A stretch of DNA of 48,476 nucleotides from Candidatus Omnitrophota bacterium (GCA_013202205.1 JABMSB010000021.1:1-48476), one strand, 5' to 3'; positions 8,138 through 17,242 are shown, counted from the stretch's first letter. Translations and numbers: made by a program. The notes: a model not told the origin generated them from the letters alone.

Positions 8138-9373
8138 TTATAATTCCGACAGGATTACCTCACGCATCGCTATACATGCCGCACCTAACGCTACAACATC
8201 TTCACCGGCCTGGGACGGCATGATCCTTACCGTCTTAGCCGCTTCATCTGCAGCCCATGTATTTACCGTCTCCTTAACGGGGCCAATGAAGGCATCTCCT
8301 GCCTTCTCAAACCCCCCGCCTATTATTATCATATCGGGATTGAGCAAGTTGACGAGATACGCTACCTTTATGCCAAGCTGTTCACCGGCACCCTTAAGCA
8401 GCTTTTTACATAGACCATCACCCTTCTTGGCTATCTCCGCTATCTTTTCTATGCTCAGCCCCTTTAAGTCGGGGCCTAAGGCCTTAACTATCCCTGAAGA
8501 CGCAAGCTCCGCAGATTTGGCTTCGGCCAAATTCTGTATCTCCTGCATTACACCAAAATCTGTACCGGGGTTACTGACAAATTTACAGGCACAATCGCCG
8601 TATTTGTAATTGACGCCGCCGGTGCCAAATATGACCATCTCCCCTGCCGATCCGCTTGAACCTTCATAGAGCTCATCATTTATTATAAGACCGCAACCCT
8701 GGTCACCATACATATATATAATATTCCTCATACCTTCATACCTGAAGAAGGACTTCTCTGCCAGGACAGCCACGGTGGCATCGTTTGCCAGATATGCGGG
8801 AAATCCAAACTTATTCTCTATTGTGTTCATAGCGGGATTGTAGTCTGCTATCGAGCCGCTCTGGTGGTTTCTTACAGTGCCGGTATCTTCGTGGAGAACA
8901 CCCGATATGCCTATGCCTAACCCTTTGATATCTTTTATCTCCATCTTGGCCGCTTCTTCTACTATCTTTCCGACCATCTTAACGGCCCTCTCAAGGGTCT
9001 GGCTGACATTCTCAGTGGGCCTTGGGTCTTTTATCTTTAAGACGATCTTGTTTGAAAAGTCAATAAGCGTACCTATGATGCGTGACTCAACATCTGCCTC
9101 GCCGGTATCTATCCCTATTGTATAAGCATATTTCTTATTTATCTCAACTAGTTCGGGACGGCGGCCGCCCGTCGAGCTATCGAGCCCCCTCTCATAAACG
9201 AAACCTTTCTTGATGTATGTGGTTATGTAATTTGATACGGTGACGATATTATATCCGGTATCTCTCGATAGGTCGGTCTTGGTCGTAGTCTTGCTCCGCC
9301 TTATTGTCTCGATCATGTCGAGATTTCGCCTGTCCCTGTCGCCTAACCTGTGTGATGTCCTTTTAATAGCCAT
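8138..9373 (-). CDS. ROK-family transcriptional regulator / sugar-kinase-like protein
   Basis: This 411-residue protein has an N-terminal winged helix (about 10-75, 'TDLSRDTGYNIVTVSNYI') and a glycine loop 'STGGRRPELVEINKKYAY'. The ROK domain follows: 'GIDTGEAD', 'GIGISGVLHEDTG', 'LANDATVAVLAEKSF', 'GDQGCGLIINDELYEGSSG' and 'NPDMIIIGGG'. The Asn-Asp expected near the sugar is present. The ROK zinc site is degraded: only 'YGDCACKF' remains of the usual His and three or four Cys. It probably senses a sugar and controls the surrounding operon. A strong GGGGGAGG precedes the ATG. Kinase activity cannot be decided from sequence. Confidence 0.85.
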   Translation of the reverse strand: MAIKRTSHRLGDRDRRNLDMIETIRRSKTTTKTDLSRDTGYNIVTVSNYITTYIKKGFVYERGLDSSTGGRRPELVEINKKYAYTIGIDTGEADVESRIIGTLIDFSNKIVLKIKDPRPTENVSQTLERAVKMVGKIVEEAAKMEIKDIKGLGIGISGVLHEDTGTVRNHQSGSIADYNPAMNTIENKFGFPAYLANDATVAVLAEKSFFRYEGMRNIIYMYGDQGCGLIINDELYEGSSGSAGEMVIFGTGGVNYKYGDCACKFVSNPGTDFGVMQEIQNLAEAKSAELASSGIVKALGPDLKGLSIEKIAEIAKKGDGLCKKLLKGAGEQLGIKVAYLVNLLNPDMIIIGGGFEKAGDAFIGPVKETVNTWAADEAAKTVRIMPSQAGEDVVALGAACIAMREVILSEL

Positions 9374-9431
9374 TCGAGCTTCCTCCCCCGGTTAATCATC
9401 GCTAAGATAGAAATTGATGCCTGCCTTATCC

Positions 9432-10031
9432 TTATTCAATGACAATATTATCTATATATATCGGACCTGTATATGCGGTATCCTCTGATTCAACCCTCAC
9501 GCCAAACTTCTTGATTATACGCTTCATGCTACCGACATCGACAGCACCCCAGTCATTGCTGGTAGAGTGCATGTCGACCCTGAGAGTTATCCACTCCCCG
9601 GGCTTAAGGACCATCCCATACTCTGACTCATGCCATTTCCAATCTTCTCCCACGGTGAGGATAAATTTACCTACGAGGCCATAGGGGCCAAAGGGCGGCA
9701 TATACATATCTGCCCTTATGCTGCTCACGTCAGACCAGTCTATCATATCGGTATCCATCTCAAGCTCCATATAGACACCCTGCCAGTTATCGCCTGCAAA
9801 ATCCGAGAGCATCTCAATAGAATATTTACCGTCGCTTGCTTCATGTTCTGATATAGCAATACCTCGACAGACATGATCCACCTTCTCAAGGGCCCAGTTT
9901 GGCACGATCCACCCTTCGGGCCCGTTCTCAAAACTATAGGCCTGCCCTACGATACCGGTCTCCTCAGCCTGCGCATTTAGAGCCAAGCTAAATAGACACA
10001 ACGCTATAAATAAAATTGCGGTTATCTTCAT
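9432..10031 (-). CDS. Secreted carbohydrate-binding-like beta-sandwich protein (copy 1)
   Basis: This 199-residue protein has a signal peptide (cleavage near AQA, about 22), then a single beta-sandwich: 'YSFENGPEGWIVPNWALEK', 'DGKYSIEMLSDFAG', 'NWQGVYMELEMD', 'LKPGEWITLRVDM' and 'FGVRVESEDTAYTGPIYID'. The plan (damaged-sheet 'FE...GW.', 'G..S......', 'W....V....', 'Y.GP.YID') is that of CBM-like jelly rolls next to glycan hydrolases. It is one of three related proteins in this operon, interleaved with GH113 enzymes, and probably holds mannan near the cell. The exact CBM family is not assigned. Confidence 0.72.
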   Translation of the reverse strand: MKITAILFIALCLFSLALNAQAEETGIVGQAYSFENGPEGWIVPNWALEKVDHVCRGIAISEHEASDGKYSIEMLSDFAGDNWQGVYMELEMDTDMIDWSDVSSIRADMYMPPFGPYGLVGKFILTVGEDWKWHESEYGMVLKPGEWITLRVDMHSTSNDWGAVDVGSMKRIIKKFGVRVESEDTAYTGPIYIDNIVIE

Positions 10032-10066
10032 ATTTTTCCCTTTTATTATCTGTTATAGATTACTGC

Positions 10067-10089
10067 GCGCCCCGAAAATTTAGGGGCGC
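10067..10089 (-). promoter_or_regulatory. Intercistronic hairpin between GH113 and CBM-like genes
   Basis: GCGCCCC (10067-10073) pairs with GGGGCGC (10083-10089) across a 9-nt loop. There is no T-run after it on the minus strand, so processing or mRNA stability is more likely than termination. Confidence 0.6.
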
Positions 10090-10128
10090 AATAGCAGCGA
10101 AACCATTACCTGCTAAGTATTGCTTTCG

Positions 10129-11262
10129 TTATTTTTTATCAGACGATTTTCTGGGAGACGGTTTTGCATACCACTCCCGCAAAATATCTTCAGCCGGCTT
10201 GTTTTGCGGCGTAAATCCCCTGTCCTTTTCTCCGCCGGATCCCGGATCAGGCTCCCATAGCCACCAGTATGCGCCGTAAAAATAGTCCTTCTTTGAAAAT
10301 TCCTCAAGCAGGACCTTGTAAAGGTTTTTCTGCAGCTCGACATCTACCATCCCCTGAGCCATGTGCTCCCACGGACGCCTGGCTGCCCATGCTGCTGAAT
10401 GGTAACCAACTTCGGGGAATATGACAGGCTTATCTATCCTGGCCTGCCATGCGTCTATCTCCCCAATCCATCTGGCCCATCCATCCCTTATACGTTCCGT
10501 ATCCGGACTCAGGATATCATCCACCAAAGGAAAGTAGGCATCTATCCCAGCGTAATCGAGCGCGTCCCAAAACCTTATATTCTTAAATTCCCGCCGCCAA
10601 TTAGCCGCATATGTAAGAGGGCCATTATATACCCGTCGCACAGGCGCTATAACCTTTTCCCGCCACATATCGGGCTTGAGTATGGCGGAATCCGTTAATT
10701 CCGTACCCACGCAGAACATCTCTACGCGGTTCTCTTCAGCAATCTTTGCGTAGTGAAGGATAAACTCGTTGTAACTATCAAACCAGTCCTGCCAATCCTT
10801 CTCCTCCAAAAATTCTATATCGCCGCGCCATTTTCCGCTCGATGTGTCTTCCACCTCAAGATGTGGCTTGAGCATCACTTTTATCCCCAGCGAATGGGCC
10901 TTCTTTATAACATGTACGATACTGCTATCCGATGGGGTGCTCTCTACAGGGCATATTTCAGTAGAACTGCAGTCCCCCTGGTAAAAACTCGGCGTAATAG
11001 CTACCCAATCGACTCCTATATCCCTCATTGCTTCAAGCGACCTGTCCGATGAAAGGGTGGCAAATTCATCCTTATCCCAACTCACGTATGCCATGCCCCT
11101 CTGCCATTCCGGAGCGCCCACACCGCGGCCCAAATGCAACCCTTTAATGACATCGAAAAGACCGAGTCGTCCAAAAAGGAAGAGGCCGCCTGACAAAAGC
11201 AACACGGCCACGAATAAAAAGATGGCAGTCCTGCGCCTATGATTACCTGGCTTCTTAGTCAT
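10129..11262 (-). CDS. GH113-type beta-mannanase, membrane-anchored
   Basis: This 377-residue protein has a membrane anchor at about 12-31. The TIM-barrel catalytic domain then shows GH113 landmarks: 'GMAYVSWDKDEF', 'GIKVMLKPHLEVED' with 'WRGDIEF', 'CVGTEL' (acid/base Glu188), 'PLTYAANW', 'WDALDYAGIDAYFPL' and 'FPEVGYHS' (nucleophile Glu284). It ends with 'GAYWWLWEPDPGSGG'. GH113 enzymes cut beta-1,4-mannosidic bonds. The SD is weak (AAGAAAG). A second GH113 protein is encoded at 12692-14362, and CBM-like genes flank it on both sides. Both catalytic glutamates are present, so it should be active. GH5/GH26-like clan A relatives are the alternative. Confidence 0.83.
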   Translation of the reverse strand: MTKKPGNHRRRTAIFLFVAVLLLSGGLFLFGRLGLFDVIKGLHLGRGVGAPEWQRGMAYVSWDKDEFATLSSDRSLEAMRDIGVDWVAITPSFYQGDCSSTEICPVESTPSDSSIVHVIKKAHSLGIKVMLKPHLEVEDTSSGKWRGDIEFLEEKDWQDWFDSYNEFILHYAKIAEENRVEMFCVGTELTDSAILKPDMWREKVIAPVRRVYNGPLTYAANWRREFKNIRFWDALDYAGIDAYFPLVDDILSPDTERIRDGWARWIGEIDAWQARIDKPVIFPEVGYHSAAWAARRPWEHMAQGMVDVELQKNLYKVLLEEFSKKDYFYGAYWWLWEPDPGSGGEKDRGFTPQNKPAEDILREWYAKPSPRKSSDKK

Positions 11263-11287
11263 ATTGCGTCTTTCTTATAGTTTCGCG

Positions 11288-11977
11288 CTAGTATGCAACA
11301 CCAACGGCATCTATATAGATGGGGCCGTTGTAGAGTGGTTCTTTATTCGACTCTACTCTAACAGCAAGCTTCCTTACATTGGAGCGGGCCATCTCATCGA
11401 ATGTTGTCATGTCCCAATCCGGGCTATCCTGAAGAATGCTGGCATGCACTCTATTCCACTTTCCGGCCACAAGGGGCGCATCATGGTTCATCTCAACAAA
11501 CTTCCAATCATCCCCGATGGTAATTACAAGACGGGCCTTCAAGTCTGCCGGCGCACCTTCCGGTAGGTACACATGGGCAAAGACCTCGCTATATTTAGCC
11601 CAGTTGAAGTCCTCCATAACTTCTACTATCGCACCCGTCCATATGCCTCCTGGAAATTCAGCCATAAGCTTAAGTGATGTCTCCTCATCCTTGGCATAAT
11701 CCTTTGATATAAAAACATCCATGCCGACATAATCGGCCTTATCATATGCCCAGTCGGGAATTTCCCAACCTTCAGCGCTCCCTTCGAAGCTAAAGAGTGT
11801 CTCATCTGTCTTGACCTGGACGAGTTCTTTCTTGGCAACACCTTCTATCTTTCCTGCAGTTTCGCCCGGAAGACCCTTCTCCTTCAGGGTATCCAACTTC
11901 CCCAGGTTTAAGCCGATGACCAAACCAATAATCAATCCTATGGCCAGGCCTATCATATAATCCTTCTTATTTTGCAT
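11288..11977 (-). CDS. Membrane-anchored carbohydrate-binding-like protein (copy 2)
   Basis: This 229-residue protein has a glycine-zipper-rich anchor at about 8-28 (IGLAIGLIIGLVIGLNLG) and a linker. It then carries the same beta-sandwich plan as its neighbours: 'FEGSAEGWEIPDWAYDKADY', 'SLKLMAEFPGGIWTGAIVE', 'LVAGKWNRVHASI' and 'LAVRVESNKEPLYNGPIYID'. It is closest to the gene at 12029. GAGGAGG precedes the ATG. It differs from the other two by keeping an uncleaved anchor and so probably stays at the membrane. Confidence 0.72.
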   Translation of the reverse strand: MQNKKDYMIGLAIGLIIGLVIGLNLGKLDTLKEKGLPGETAGKIEGVAKKELVQVKTDETLFSFEGSAEGWEIPDWAYDKADYVGMDVFISKDYAKDEETSLKLMAEFPGGIWTGAIVEVMEDFNWAKYSEVFAHVYLPEGAPADLKARLVITIGDDWKFVEMNHDAPLVAGKWNRVHASILQDSPDWDMTTFDEMARSNVRKLAVRVESNKEPLYNGPIYIDAVGVAY

Positions 11978-12028
11978 CTCATCCTCCTCATTTTAAGCCG
12001 CTTAAAAATATAAGACAGCCTATTGCAT

Positions 12029-12649
12029 TTATTCTACTGACACCTCAGCCGCTTCCGGATTGGCTGCCCTTATGTTATCAATATAGAAAGGACCTTTGTA
12101 GGTAGGTTTTTGATTGGACTCTACTCTCACACCGACCTTTCTAACGTCAGAAGCCATATTCGGCGCGGATGCCGAATTCTTCCAAACCCTTCCACCGCCA
12201 TCGAGGTCTGCCCTTACGGTCCTCCACTGGCCCGGTATTAAAGCTACTGCCTTCTTCATCTCGAGAAACGACCAATTCTCACCTGCTGTGAAGATGGCTC
12301 GCGCCTTCAACCCTTCAGGGGCATCTTCCGGTATATAGACATCTACCAAAAGCTCCTCATAATCAGAAATGTCGAGATACTCCATAATCTCTACATATGC
12401 ACCTGTCCATATTGAACCCGGAAAATCTGCCACGACCTCCATGGAATGTGTGCCGGAACTTGCAAACGCATCCGAAGTTATCGCGCCCTTGGCTACCTGA
12501 TCTGCCTGCTTTAATGCCCATTCCGGTATACTCCAACCGCCTAACCCTTTCTCAAAATCATACAAGACCTTCTCATCCGCTGCTGCGCCGATATTAGCCA
12601 TCGACATGACCAGCACAACCATCACACATACAATCAATACACTCTTCAT
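12029..12649 (-). CDS. Secreted carbohydrate-binding-like protein (copy 3)
   Basis: The start at 12649 (MKSVLIVCV...) is preferred over the longer frame because GAGGAGGAG lies 6-13 bases upstream and the signal peptide then begins correctly. The protein is 206 residues. A signal peptide ends near GAAA, followed by 'YDFEKGLGGWSIPEWALKQA', 'SMEVVADFPGSIWTGAYVEI', 'ALIPGQWRTVRADL' and 'VGVRVESNQKPTYKGPFYID'. It has the same CBM-like beta sandwich as the proteins encoded at 9432 and 11288. It lies between the two GH113-containing regions and probably binds mannan outside the membrane. Confidence 0.72.
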   Translation of the reverse strand: MKSVLIVCVMVVLVMSMANIGAAADEKVLYDFEKGLGGWSIPEWALKQADQVAKGAITSDAFASSGTHSMEVVADFPGSIWTGAYVEIMEYLDISDYEELLVDVYIPEDAPEGLKARAIFTAGENWSFLEMKKAVALIPGQWRTVRADLDGGGRVWKNSASAPNMASDVRKVGVRVESNQKPTYKGPFYIDNIRAANPEAAEVSVE

Positions 12650-12691
12650 ACAAACTCCTCCTCTCAACTACTCAGCCCCCCGGCCCCCATT

Positions 12692-14362
12692 TTAGATTTT
12701 ATTCCTATACCACTCCCTCATAACCTCTTCACCCAGCTTGCCCCGTAATGTAAACCCAAGCGGCGACCATCTTTCCTGTGGAAAATAGTTCCACCAATAG
12801 AGCCCCCGAAACCATGGCCTCTTGGTCATAACATTGAGCATGGAATTGAGGCAATCCGCCTGCTCCTGCTGGTCTTCCTTAAGCGAAGTATTATTGACTT
12901 CCGTCGGTGAAGCCCAGGGCATGCGATTTACACCATCGAAGCTCGAATATCCTATCTCCGTAAAGATAAAAGGCTTCTTTACGCCTGAAGTCTCCCTCCA
13001 ACCCTCCATTTCATCGGCGAGTTTTTCCCAGGCAGCCTCCAGCTCTTCCGGTGTGGGATCATTCTTATTGGTAAGAGGGAAGTATGAATCGATCCCTACG
13101 AAATCGAGCGTGTCCCAAAACGGCACCTTCTGGTATTCATCCCAGTTGGCAGAGTATATAAGAGTACCGCTATATACTGCCCTGATCTCCCTTATGATCT
13201 TGCGCCAGATAGCTTCATACTTCTTGGGCGTCGTCTTGCGAAGCTCAGTACCAACGCTAAAACACTCTATTCCATTGGCCTCGGCAAACTTTGCGTAATG
13301 TATTATGAAATTCTTATAATTATCAAACCACTCATCCGTCGGTACTATATCGCCCCTGAAGTCCCCGGACCTGCAATTGACGTGCGGCTTGAGCATAACC
13401 CTCATGCCAAGCTGATGCGCGGTCTTTATGGCGTGCGCAAGCGACTCATCTGTGGGGCTATCACCCTCATCGGATGCAGGAGGAGAGATTTCGGTTGCAT
13501 CTAAATCCTGCTGGTACCACGTAACGATGAGGCCTACATGTGTGACACCCAATGTGTGGAGGTGGACATAAGTAAAGTCGGAGACGATGTCTGACAGCTC
13601 ATCTCTTGACCACGAAAGGTATGCAACACCCCTGTGAAACTCATCGATCGTTGGCCTTGCCTTATCTTCGACCTTCTGTCGATTGATCAGTTCTCTCCAG
13701 ACCTGATCGGCCCCTACCGCGCGCTCAGGATAGGCCTCAAAGAGCGGCTTATCTGTTGGGTTGGCCGACTGCGGCCCATAGGCCTCCAGCTCCCACAAAG
13801 AATAACCCCAGTCCGGATTAACCTTCTCATAGAATGAGAACTTAACATATTGAGTTACAACGGGGTCAAACTCTATCACTTCTTCACCGCCATCACCCTC
13901 ACTTATGCGCGTCAATCTCCTCCAAGCCTTACCATCATCAGATATAAAGACTCCGTAGCGAACAGCGTAAGCAGACTCCCATCTCGCGATGATCTTGTTC
14001 ATCGTCTTTGGTGACCCGAAATCTACCACCAGCCACTCCGACTCTTCTGACCCGAGCTTCGATGACCACCTCGAAAGCAGATTTCCGTCGATTATGGCCG
14101 CTGTGTTGGGTAGCGGCGCCCAGTCTGGCGTGATATCAAATGATGAGACCTCAACAGACGCTATTCTGAGATAGACCTCTTCGTCCTCAGCTTCTTGGGC
14201 CTTCTCTATTGCCTCATTAGCAGACTCCGATGCGCTTAATGCCTTATCTGCTGCCTTGAGAGCCTTTAAGGCACTATCTAGACTGGTATCATCCTTGGCC
14301 GTACAGGCAGTACCAGAAAATATCAATGACAAAAAGATAAGCGTTGCTAAAACTTTCTTCAT
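12692..14362 (-). CDS. Lipoprotein with F5/8-type-C (discoidin-like) domain and GH113 mannanase
   Basis: The ATG at 14362 is chosen (AGGAG upstream); it gives a lipoprotein signal with LIFSGTAC (Cys20). An Ala/Glu-rich helical linker follows (about 28-62). An F5/8 type C carbohydrate-binding domain then spans about 75-197, with 'IIDGNLLSRWSS', 'WLVVDFGSPKTMNKI', 'VRYGVFISDDGKAWRRL' and 'YVKFSFYE'. The catalytic GH113 barrel runs from about 240: 'GVAYLSWSRDEL', 'MLKPHVNCRSGDFRGDI', 'SVGTEL' (Glu373), 'WDTLDFVGIDSYFPL', 'FTEIGY' (Glu469) and 'GLYWWNYFP'. It is a surface-tethered beta-mannanase, adjacent to the sugar permeases. Confidence 0.83.
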   Translation of the reverse strand: MKKVLATLIFLSLIFSGTACTAKDDTSLDSALKALKAADKALSASESANEAIEKAQEAEDEEVYLRIASVEVSSFDITPDWAPLPNTAAIIDGNLLSRWSSKLGSEESEWLVVDFGSPKTMNKIIARWESAYAVRYGVFISDDGKAWRRLTRISEGDGGEEVIEFDPVVTQYVKFSFYEKVNPDWGYSLWELEAYGPQSANPTDKPLFEAYPERAVGADQVWRELINRQKVEDKARPTIDEFHRGVAYLSWSRDELSDIVSDFTYVHLHTLGVTHVGLIVTWYQQDLDATEISPPASDEGDSPTDESLAHAIKTAHQLGMRVMLKPHVNCRSGDFRGDIVPTDEWFDNYKNFIIHYAKFAEANGIECFSVGTELRKTTPKKYEAIWRKIIREIRAVYSGTLIYSANWDEYQKVPFWDTLDFVGIDSYFPLTNKNDPTPEELEAAWEKLADEMEGWRETSGVKKPFIFTEIGYSSFDGVNRMPWASPTEVNNTSLKEDQQEQADCLNSMLNVMTKRPWFRGLYWWNYFPQERWSPLGFTLRGKLGEEVMREWYRNKI

Positions 14363-14421
14363 TCGCACTCTCCTGGTTGTCTTTTCGCACACTGAAGTGT
14401 ACACTACTTATTTTTTTCGAT

Positions 14422-15261
14422 CTACGCCTTCAATCCCGTCATCGCTATTCCCTTCATGAAATATTTCTGGAATGCAATAAATACGACCAGCATCGGCAGC
14501 GTAGCCACTACCGCCCCTGCCATAACCATGCCAAAGTTGGTGCTGAATTGTCCGCTCAGTACAGATAGGGCCAGTGGAACCGTACGCATATCGGATGAAT
14601 GTATGACAATTAACGGCCATATGAAGTCACACCACTGCTGCATAAATGTAAATATGGCTAATGTCGCGAGGACCGGCTTTATGAGCGGCAGTATTATAAG
14701 CCTGTATATCTTGAATTCGCCGCAGCCGTCTATCTTGGCGGCATCTATGAGGTCACTTGGGACACTTATTATAAACTGCCTGCACAAGAATATACCAAAT
14801 GCGCCCGCAAGCTTAGGAATTATCAACGCGTTATAGCTATTAAGCCAGCCAAACTTTTTGATAAGGACAAACCCCGGTATGAGATTCACCTGCCAGGGCA
14901 GCATCAGTGAAGCGATTATGAGGAAGAATAGCTTATCGCGTCCAAAGAAGCGGTGCTTGGCAAAAGCGTACCCTGCCAGGGAGCAGAAGAACAAATTCCC
15001 CAACGTAACCGCAGTCGCCACAAATATTGAATTGAACAGATACCGCGCCATCGGTATGAGCGTAAAGAGATCCCTGTATGGCTCAATCGTAGGATTTTTA
15101 ACAATGAAGGAAGGCGGGTATGACTGTATCTCGGCCTGCGGCTTGAATGATGTGACCAGCATCCATACATAAGGCACAACCATGATTACCACACCTATAA
15201 TCAGGAAGGCGTAGACTACGGTATTTATCGCACTATTTTTTGCCTTGATAGATTGCATCAT
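14422..15261 (-). CDS. Carbohydrate ABC transporter permease (MalG/UgpE type)
   Basis: This 279-residue protein has six predicted membrane helices and the cytoplasmic EAA loop 'DLIDAAKIDGCGEFKIYRLI'. The front 'YVWMLVTSFKP' and the 'PSFIVKNPTIEPYRDLF' segment are typical of CUT1 family inner-membrane permeases. Its ATG overlaps the TGA of the partner permease by one base (ATGA at 15261), so translation is coupled. It should pair with that permease and the binding lipoprotein at 6872-8116. The energising ATPase must come from elsewhere. Confidence 0.92.
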   Translation of the reverse strand: MMQSIKAKNSAINTVVYAFLIIGVVIMVVPYVWMLVTSFKPQAEIQSYPPSFIVKNPTIEPYRDLFTLIPMARYLFNSIFVATAVTLGNLFFCSLAGYAFAKHRFFGRDKLFFLIIASLMLPWQVNLIPGFVLIKKFGWLNSYNALIIPKLAGAFGIFLCRQFIISVPSDLIDAAKIDGCGEFKIYRLIILPLIKPVLATLAIFTFMQQWCDFIWPLIVIHSSDMRTVPLALSVLSGQFSTNFGMVMAGAVVATLPMLVVFIAFQKYFMKGIAMTGLKA

Positions 15262-16169
15262 CAGTATTTAACCTTTGTCTTCAAGAACCGCATATTGGCC
15301 AGTGTCACGACCATGATACATCCGAATATGATATAGGCGAGCGCTGAGGCATACCCCATCCTGAACTTGGAAAAACCCTCATCATACAAATAAGGCACAC
15401 CCGTCAAAGCGCAATCGAGGACGCCTCCTATGCCGCTTTCACCACCGGTCATTATATATACCTGGTCAAACATCTGGAATGACACTATAAAGGCCATTAT
15501 CCCTACAAATACCATTGTCGGCCTCAAAAGCGGCAGTGTCACATTCCAGAACTTATCCCACGTCCCTGCCCCGTCTATATCAGCCGCCTCATACATAACT
15601 TTTGGTATAGTCTGCAGCCCCGCTAAGAAGAGAAGCATGTTGTATCCTATCCCGCGCCATATATCCATAATCATGATCGAAGGCAGCGTCCATTGGACCG
15701 ACATAAGCCAATCTATGGGCTGGATGCCAAACTTCATTAAAAAGTTGTTTATCAGGCCGTACTTCTCACCTGCGAGCATCCATTTCCAGATAACGGATAC
15801 GGCGACTATTGAAGTGACCGTGGGCAAGAAGAACATCGTCTTGAAGAAGTTCTTGGCCCTTATCTTCTGGTCGACTGCTATGGCAAGGATAAGTGCCAGG
15901 GTTACGCCTATGGGGACAACACCCACCACATAAAAGAGGGTATTACGCATCGTCTTCCAGAACCTCTCATCATGCATGAGGATCTGCTTATAATTGCCAA
16001 GACCTATCCACTGGGGGGCTTGGAAGACATTGTATTTGGTGAAACTGAGGAAGAATGAGAAGAAGATCGGCACTATTATAAATACCAAGAATAGGCCTAT
16101 AGCCGGTAAGATAAAGAGGTATGACATCTTCATCTCATTGAGCTCTGTCAGCAGATTCTTCTTTCTCAT
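15261..16169 (-). CDS. Carbohydrate ABC transporter permease (MalF/UgpA type)
   Basis: I prefer the ATG at 16169 (MRKKNLLTEL..., about 302 residues), preceded by AAGGA at suitable distance, over an in-frame GTG at 16187. Six membrane helices are seen. The EAA loop 'MYEAADIDGAGTWDKFWNVT' followed by LPLLRPT, and 'FKTMFFLPTVTSIVAVSVIWKWM', identify the CUT1 permease family. It is the first gene after the promoter at 16234-16262 and overlaps the second permease. It forms half of the sugar channel. Confidence 0.92.
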   Translation of the reverse strand: MRKKNLLTELNEMKMSYLFILPAIGLFLVFIIVPIFFSFFLSFTKYNVFQAPQWIGLGNYKQILMHDERFWKTMRNTLFYVVGVVPIGVTLALILAIAVDQKIRAKNFFKTMFFLPTVTSIVAVSVIWKWMLAGEKYGLINNFLMKFGIQPIDWLMSVQWTLPSIMIMDIWRGIGYNMLLFLAGLQTIPKVMYEAADIDGAGTWDKFWNVTLPLLRPTMVFVGIMAFIVSFQMFDQVYIMTGGESGIGGVLDCALTGVPYLYDEGFSKFRMGYASALAYIIFGCIMVVTLANMRFLKTKVKY

Positions 16170-16233
16170 GGTAAGGATCCTTATCACTTATATTAATACT
16201 TTATAAAAATATTATAGGATAATTAGGCTTTAT

Positions 16234-16262
16234 ATTCTAATGGCCTTCTTTGGCCTTGTCAA
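16234..16262 (-). promoter_or_regulatory. Promoter of the sugar transport/mannanase operon
   Basis: TTGACA (16262-16257), a 17-bp spacer and TAGAAT (16239-16234) on the minus strand. The spacer holds GGCC-AAAGAA-GGCC, a small inverted repeat that could be an operator. The start point near 16227 leaves a 58-nt leader before the ATG at 16169. Confidence 0.78.
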
Positions 16263-16278
16263 GTAAAAACCAAACCCT

Positions 16279-17208
16279 CTATAGGCTGTGTGTTTTGATG
16301 AACCTTATGACCTGATCGAGCTTCGCCTCTGCCATCGAGATACAGGTATCGGCACAACCATAATAAAGCCGTATGGTATCACCCAATACCACTGCCGAAC
16401 TGGGAAATATGATGTTCGGCACATCACCGATGCGCTCATAAGGCTCGGTGGGAGCAAGCATGTAGTCGCGTGTGCGGGATAGGACCTTCCAGGGCTTATC
16501 GAGATCTAGCAGCGCACCACCCATATAATAGATATAGCCATTGCAGCTGGTCCATACTCCATGGTAGAGAAGCAGCCAGCCGTCTTTCGTCTCTATAGGC
16601 ACAGGGCCTGGCCCTGTCTTGGTCGTCTGCCAGCCAATCTTGGTGGGGCCCATGACAAAGCGGTGGCAGCCCCAATGCGTCAGGTCCGGGCTGACCGCAT
16701 ATAGGATATCACCAAATGGGGTATGGCCCCTGTCACTTGGGCGGTGCAATATAGCATACTTTCCGTTTATCTTTTTGGGAAATAGGACACAATTCCGATT
16801 TGCCGGAGGGAGCAGGTTCTCTCCCTGCTTGAAGTTCTTAAAATCCTTAGTCGTCATCATGCCTATGCACGGCCCCTCACTACCCATGTTGCACCACAAT
16901 ATATAGTAAGTGTCTCCCATTTTCGTAATGCGAGGGTCGTAGCTCTGGGGCGCTATGCCTATCTCGGGATCATCGCTCGTCACCTTATTATCCATGCGCT
17001 CAGGGTCAATCTCCCATTTGATACCGTCTTTGCTAAAACCTATATGAAGTGTGAAGTTGAGGTCTATCTCATCTACCCGGAATATACCGGCATAGCCCTT
17101 GCCAAAGGGAATTACGGCGCTATTATGAATACTGGTAGCCCGCGGCACATCCTTGGCCGTGATTATCGGGTTACCCTTGTATCGTTTAAATACTGTCTCA
17201 TTAGCCAT
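16279..17208 (-). CDS. GH130-type mannosyl phosphorylase / mannosidase
   Basis: This 309-residue cytoplasmic protein has a five-bladed beta-propeller plan: 'KRYKGNPIITAKD', 'IHNSAVIPFGKGYAGIFRV', 'YDPRITKMGDTYYILWC', 'FPKKINGKYAILHRPSD', 'WLLLYHGVW' and 'YYGCADTCISMA'. The Asp of 'YDPRI' is the expected general acid. GH130 enzymes phosphorolyse or hydrolyse beta-mannosides, for instance mannobiose or mannosylglucose, which fits the two mannanases and the importer. AGGAGGAAACAG precedes the ATG. It lies before the permease promoter and after the AsmA-like gene. Which GH130 subgroup, and whether phosphorylase or hydrolase, is not decided. Confidence 0.85.
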   Translation of the reverse strand: MANETVFKRYKGNPIITAKDVPRATSIHNSAVIPFGKGYAGIFRVDEIDLNFTLHIGFSKDGIKWEIDPERMDNKVTSDDPEIGIAPQSYDPRITKMGDTYYILWCNMGSEGPCIGMMTTKDFKNFKQGENLLPPANRNCVLFPKKINGKYAILHRPSDRGHTPFGDILYAVSPDLTHWGCHRFVMGPTKIGWQTTKTGPGPVPIETKDGWLLLYHGVWTSCNGYIYYMGGALLDLDKPWKVLSRTRDYMLAPTEPYERIGDVPNIIFPSSAVVLGDTIRLYYGCADTCISMAEAKLDQVIRFIKTHSL

Positions 17209-17242
17209 CTGTTTCCTCCTGTTTTGAAGACTGAGGTGTGGT

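Noticed and set aside
10067-10089. GC-rich hairpin as an intrinsic terminator
   Set aside because: No T-run follows on the transcribed strand, and the next gene appears to belong to the same operon.
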